Shown here: positions 60,906-64,000 of the stretch, one piece after another
Layout of the letters: each line of letters starts with the position of its first letter
How positions within the stretch are numbered: the first letter of the stretch is position 1
Assembly: GCA_910586015.1 (NCBI GenBank)
Contig: CAJUGJ010000003.1
Span: 1-64,000, forward strand
Direction of reading: 5' to 3'
DNA length: 64,000 nt
DNA from: an uncultured Lachnospiraceae bacterium
Lineage (GTDB): Bacteria; Bacillota; Clostridia; Lachnospirales; Lachnospiraceae
Translations under genes and position numbers: made by a program
Notes under the pieces: model-generated
Database searches by the model: none
Told to the model about the DNA's origin: nothing
What the model saw: only the letters and a program-made list of their open reading frames with translations

Positions 60906-63191
60906 ATGGAAGATGGGTTGAGAGAACAAACAGAGCGTTCAGTGGAAACTCCGGTAGATTTTACAAGTCCGGAAGAGTTGTATAAAGACTTAGTAAAAGT
61001 AATACGCAACTATCATCCTTCCACGGATTTATCCGCAGTTGAGAAGGCGTATCAGGTTGCGTCAAAAGCACATAAAGATCAGAAGCGGAAATCTGGAGAA
61101 CCATATATCATTCATCCCCTTTGTGTTGGTATTATTTTATCAGAATTACAATTAGATAAAGAAACAATTATTGCTGGAATTTTACATGATGTATTAGAAG
61201 ATACCGATATTTCTTATGACGAATTAAAAGATTTATTTGGAGAAGAAGTGGTTCAGTTAGTAGAAGGAGTAACAAAACTGACACAACTGACGTATTCGAA
61301 AGATAAAGTAGAAGTTCAAGCAGAAAATTTAAGAAAGATGTTTTTGGCAATGGCAAAAGATATCCGTGTTATTTTAATTAAATTGGCGGATCGACTTCAT
61401 AATATGCGTACAATGCAGTATCAGACACCAAAAAAGCAGATTGAAAAATCCAGAGAAACAATGGATATTTATGCCCCGATTGCACAGCGATTAGGAATCT
61501 CTAAAATTAAAATTGAACTAGATGATCTGTCTTTAAAATATTTAGAGCCAGAAGTGTATCACGATCTATCAGTGAAACTTGCTTCAAATAAGGAGGAACG
61601 AGAAAGTTTTATTGCACAGATTATTGATGAAGTCAGTGTTCAAATTAAAAAGGCAAGCATTGAAGCCAAAGTGGATGGAAGAGTAAAACATTTTTTTAGT
61701 ATTTATAAGAAAATGATAAATCAGAATAAAACATTAGAACAGATCTATGATTTATTTGCTGTGCGGATTGTTGTGAATACAGTAAAGGATTGTTATGCTG
61801 CTTTAGGAATAATTCATGAGATGTATAAGCCAATTCCGGGACGGTTTAAAGATTATATTGCTATGCCAAAACCAAATATGTATCAGTCACTGCATACAAC
61901 ATTGATTGGTCCACAGGGGCAACCATTTGAAATTCAAATTCGAACATATGAGATGCACCGAATTGCTGAGTACGGAATTGCAGCTCATTGGAGATATAAA
62001 GAAGCACAGGATGGAAAGAAGTCAAGGGATACAGAAGAGGCAAAGTTAACTTGGCTTCGCCAGATTTTAGAGTGGCAAAAGGAAATGTCAGATAACAAAG
62101 AGTTTTTAAGGCTTTTAAAAAATGATTTGGATCTCTTTTCTGATTCTGTGTATTGTTTTACACCAACAGGAGATGTCAAAAATCTTCCCGCTGGTTCTAC
62201 ACCAATTGATTTTGCCTATAGTATTCATAGTGCAGTTGGTAATAAAATGGTGGGAGCAAGAGTCAGTGGTAGAATGGTAACGTTTGATTATGTAATTCAA
62301 AATGGCGATCAGATAGAAATTATTACTTCCCAAAATTCCAAAGGCCCAAGTCGTGATTGGCTTAATTTGGTGAAAAGTACACAGGCAAAAAATAAAATTA
62401 ATCAGTGGTTTAAGGCGGAAATTAAAGAAGATAATATTATTCGTGGCAGAGAATTATTAAATGTTTATTGTAAGTCAAAAGGACTTATATTGGGTAATCT
62501 TACGAAACCAGAATATATAGAATCCTGTATTAGAAAGTATGGTCTTAAAGACTGGGAGTCGATTTGTGCAGCAGTCGGACATGGTGCATTAAAAGAAGGT
62601 CAAATTGTCAATCGACTACAGGAAGAGTATGAAAAGCGACACAAAAAAGAAATTTCAGATGCCACTATCTTAGAAATGTTAGAGGATATAAAATCTAACA
62701 CTAATAAGAGAAAACCAAAAAGGAACAAAGGCGGAATTATAGTTCAGGGAATGGATGATTTAGAAGTTCATTTTTCAAGGTGTTGTTCTCCTGTACCAGG
62801 AGATGAGATCATTGGATTTATTACCAGAGGAAGAGGAGTTTCCATTCACCGGACAGATTGCATTAATATTATTAATATGCCGAAAGAGGAACGTATCCGC
62901 TTGATTGATGCTGAGTGGAATGTTCCAAAAAATGAATCTTCACAAACAAATAATTATATAGTAGAAATTAATATTTATGCTAATAATCACAAAGGAGTTT
63001 TATTAGGAATATCAAAAGTATTTACAGAAAATGATATTAATATAGAACATATCAATACAAAAAATAGTAAACGTGAAGTGACAACACTTTCCGCCCGTTT
63101 TGAAGTAAATGGAACAGAACAGTTAGATTTTATTATCAAAAAGTTGAGAAATATAGAAGATATCATAGATATTGAAAGAACTTCCGGTTAA
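60906..63191 (+). CDS. rel: bifunctional (p)ppGpp synthetase/hydrolase
   Basis: This 761-residue long RSH enzyme makes and degrades (p)ppGpp in the stringent response. It has an HD hydrolase (YIIHPLCVGIILSEL, AGILHDVLEDTDIS), a synthetase (RFKDYIAMPKPNMYQSLHTT, EIQIRTYEMHRIAEYGIAAH), TGS (VYCFTPTGDVKNLPAGSTPI), a Cys-containing helical/zinc-finger-like region (FSRCCSPVPGDEIIGFITRG) and a C-terminal ACT (VEINIYANNHKGVLLGISKV). All parts are intact. A first ATG at 60897 is only two bases from AAAGG, so the second ATG at 60906 is preferred. The MBL-hydrolase and hemZ-like genes follow closely in one operon. Confidence 0.95.
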   Translation: MEDGLREQTERSVETPVDFTSPEELYKDLVKVIRNYHPSTDLSAVEKAYQVASKAHKDQKRKSGEPYIIHPLCVGIILSELQLDKETIIAGILHDVLEDTDISYDELKDLFGEEVVQLVEGVTKLTQLTYSKDKVEVQAENLRKMFLAMAKDIRVILIKLADRLHNMRTMQYQTPKKQIEKSRETMDIYAPIAQRLGISKIKIELDDLSLKYLEPEVYHDLSVKLASNKEERESFIAQIIDEVSVQIKKASIEAKVDGRVKHFFSIYKKMINQNKTLEQIYDLFAVRIVVNTVKDCYAALGIIHEMYKPIPGRFKDYIAMPKPNMYQSLHTTLIGPQGQPFEIQIRTYEMHRIAEYGIAAHWRYKEAQDGKKSRDTEEAKLTWLRQILEWQKEMSDNKEFLRLLKNDLDLFSDSVYCFTPTGDVKNLPAGSTPIDFAYSIHSAVGNKMVGARVSGRMVTFDYVIQNGDQIEIITSQNSKGPSRDWLNLVKSTQAKNKINQWFKAEIKEDNIIRGRELLNVYCKSKGLILGNLTKPEYIESCIRKYGLKDWESICAAVGHGALKEGQIVNRLQEEYEKRHKKEISDATILEMLEDIKSNTNKRKPKRNKGGIIVQGMDDLEVHFSRCCSPVPGDEIIGFITRGRGVSIHRTDCINIINMPKEERIRLIDAEWNVPKNESSQTNNYIVEINIYANNHKGVLLGISKVFTENDINIEHINTKNSKREVTTLSARFEVNGTEQLDFIIKKLRNIEDIIDIERTSG

Positions 63192-63211
63192 AGAGAAAGG
63201 CGGATATTTTA

Positions 63212-63838
63212 GTGGAAGAATATAAAATTAGTTGTTTGACAGTTGGCATGGTACAGACAAATTGTTATTTGCTTCAAAATGTTTCTAAGGGGAAGGTAGT
63301 AATTGTAGATCCAGGAGCAGAGGCAGAAAAAATTAGTTTAACAGCCAAGAAGATGGGAATAGTAAGTGGAATTTTATTAACACATGGACATTTTGATCAT
63401 ATTGGAGCAGCTACAGAATTAGCAGAAAAATTTCATGTGAATTCTTATCTAGGAGAAGGAGATTTTGCTTTAGCCAAAGATCCGAAATTAAATTGTAGTA
63501 ATTTATTTGGATGTCTTTGTAACTATTCTCAAGATGTTATAGTTTCTGATAAAGAACAGTTGAATTTAGGCGGATTTACCTTTCATGTAATTCATACACC
63601 CGGACACACGATAGGGGGAGTGTGTTATTACCTTCCAAGTCAAAAAGTTTTATTTTCAGGAGATACTCTATTTTTTCAGAGTGTTGGAAGAAGTGATTTT
63701 CCAACAGGAAAAGAGGAAGTATTATTAAATTCTGTAAAAGAAAAACTGTTTAGTCTACCTGATGAAACAGTAGTCTATCCGGGGCATGGAAGTCAAACAA
63801 CAATTGGATACGAAAAGAAAAATAATCCCTTTTTTTAG
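63212..63838 (+). CDS. MBL-fold hydrolase, glyoxalase II-like
   Basis: This 208-residue cytoplasmic enzyme starts at GTG 63212 with AAAGG upstream. It has the metal motif LTHGHFDHIGAA, metal His in VIHTPGHTIGG, LFSGDTLFFQ with the bridging Asp, and YPGHGSQTT. The pattern is that of short glyoxalase II-like MBL proteins (YqgX/YcbL group), which hydrolyse thioesters such as S-lactoylglutathione analogues; the true substrate in Clostridia is uncertain. Placement between rel and hemZ is common in Lachnospiraceae. Confidence 0.9.
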   Translation: MEEYKISCLTVGMVQTNCYLLQNVSKGKVVIVDPGAEAEKISLTAKKMGIVSGILLTHGHFDHIGAATELAEKFHVNSYLGEGDFALAKDPKLNCSNLFGCLCNYSQDVIVSDKEQLNLGGFTFHVIHTPGHTIGGVCYYLPSQKVLFSGDTLFFQSVGRSDFPTGKEEVLLNSVKEKLFSLPDETVVYPGHGSQTTIGYEKKNNPFF

Positions 63839-63863
63839 GGAAGAAAGAATCTGGAATTAGAGT

Positions 63864-64000
63864 ATGATTAAGTTGATCTTACTAGGAGAAGATTATGAAC
63901 AGGATATTCGACCACTGGTTTTAGCATTTTATCCAGAGGAGATAATTACTGTTATAAAGACAGAAGAGAAAGAATGTGTAGAACAACCACTTCTTCAAAT
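63864..64000 (+). CDS. hemZ: start of HemZ-like radical SAM protein (3' end outside window)
   Basis: The open frame from ATG 63864 runs off the window. The 45 visible residues, MIKLILLGEDYEQDIRPLVL then AFYPEEIITV, match the N-terminal domain of oxygen-independent coproporphyrinogen-dehydrogenase-like HemZ proteins, which precede the radical SAM core. The position after rel and the MBL gene supports this. The CxxxCxxC motif lies beyond the window, so the call rests on the beginning and the context. Confidence 0.6.
   Translation, partial: MIKLILLGEDYEQDIRPLVLAFYPEEIITVIKTEEKECVEQPLLQ

Noticed and set aside
1..64000. tRNA, rRNA, phage or complete insertion sequence
   Set aside because: No cloverleaf-like, rRNA-like, transposase or integrase sequence was recognised on either strand.

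Overview
The window reads as an AT-rich, low-GC Gram-positive anaerobe, most likely a gut Lachnospiraceae (Clostridia). The grounds are AGGAGG-type ribosome binding sites, repeated GHKL-kinase/LytTR-regulator pairs, many secreted glycan-degrading enzymes and ABC importers, and the right-hand chromosomal order apt, YjbQ-like, TM1266-like, rel, MBL hydrolase, hemZ-like. No rRNA, tRNA, phage or complete transposon was seen.

Layout. 0-7.4 kb is a decaying accessory region. It holds a G/C-richer MBL-hydrolase fragment, a SMEK-domain remnant, an intact AgrC/AgrA-like pair (1851-3847) with LytTR-type repeats just behind it, a small gene broken by a 7-bp tandem duplication, a frameshifted lipoprotein, an intact lipoprotein and a fragment duplicated from it. 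7.4-14.6 kb carries a chemoreceptor, a small P-loop kinase, a CPBP protease, an ECF sigma/anti-sigma-like pair, a DUF1877 protein and a DUF2975/XRE operon. 14.7-24.8 kb is a sugar-type ABC cluster: three tandem copies of a large solute-binding lipoprotein (the first a pseudogene), two permeases, an adaptor-like protein, and a second LytTR/GHKL pair whose regulator is frameshifted. 24.9-35.3 kb holds a dienelactone-hydrolase-like esterase, a GH5 lipoprotein, three small unknown genes between two copies of a structured repeat, a TetR-controlled ABC exporter, an MFS transporter, and a double HTH-TPR regulator facing a small secreted-peptide gene. 35.5-39.6 kb is a 1378-residue GH43 arabinanase-like protein.

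The most coherent system is 39.7-57.4 kb. It contains a LacI regulator, GH130 phosphorylase, GH38 alpha-mannosidase, ROK sugar kinase, GH85 endo-beta-N-acetylglucosaminidase lipoprotein, a second GH38, an AraC regulator and an LplB/YtcP-type ABC importer with its binding lipoprotein. Together these read as an N-glycan foraging pathway. The surface GH85 would cut host N-glycans in the chitobiose core, the ABC system would import the glycan, the GH38 enzymes would strip alpha-mannose, GH130 would phosphorolyse the remaining Man-beta-1,4-GlcNAc, and the ROK kinase would phosphorylate free mannose or another hexose. No ATPase is encoded with either sugar-type importer, so both probably share one encoded elsewhere.

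57.4-59.3 kb has two unknown overlapping genes and a LuxR-HTH/DUF2087 regulator. 59.3-64 kb is core genome. A roughly 154-bp structured repeat occurs at 27.6 and 52.3 kb, with an internally deleted copy at 28.9 kb.
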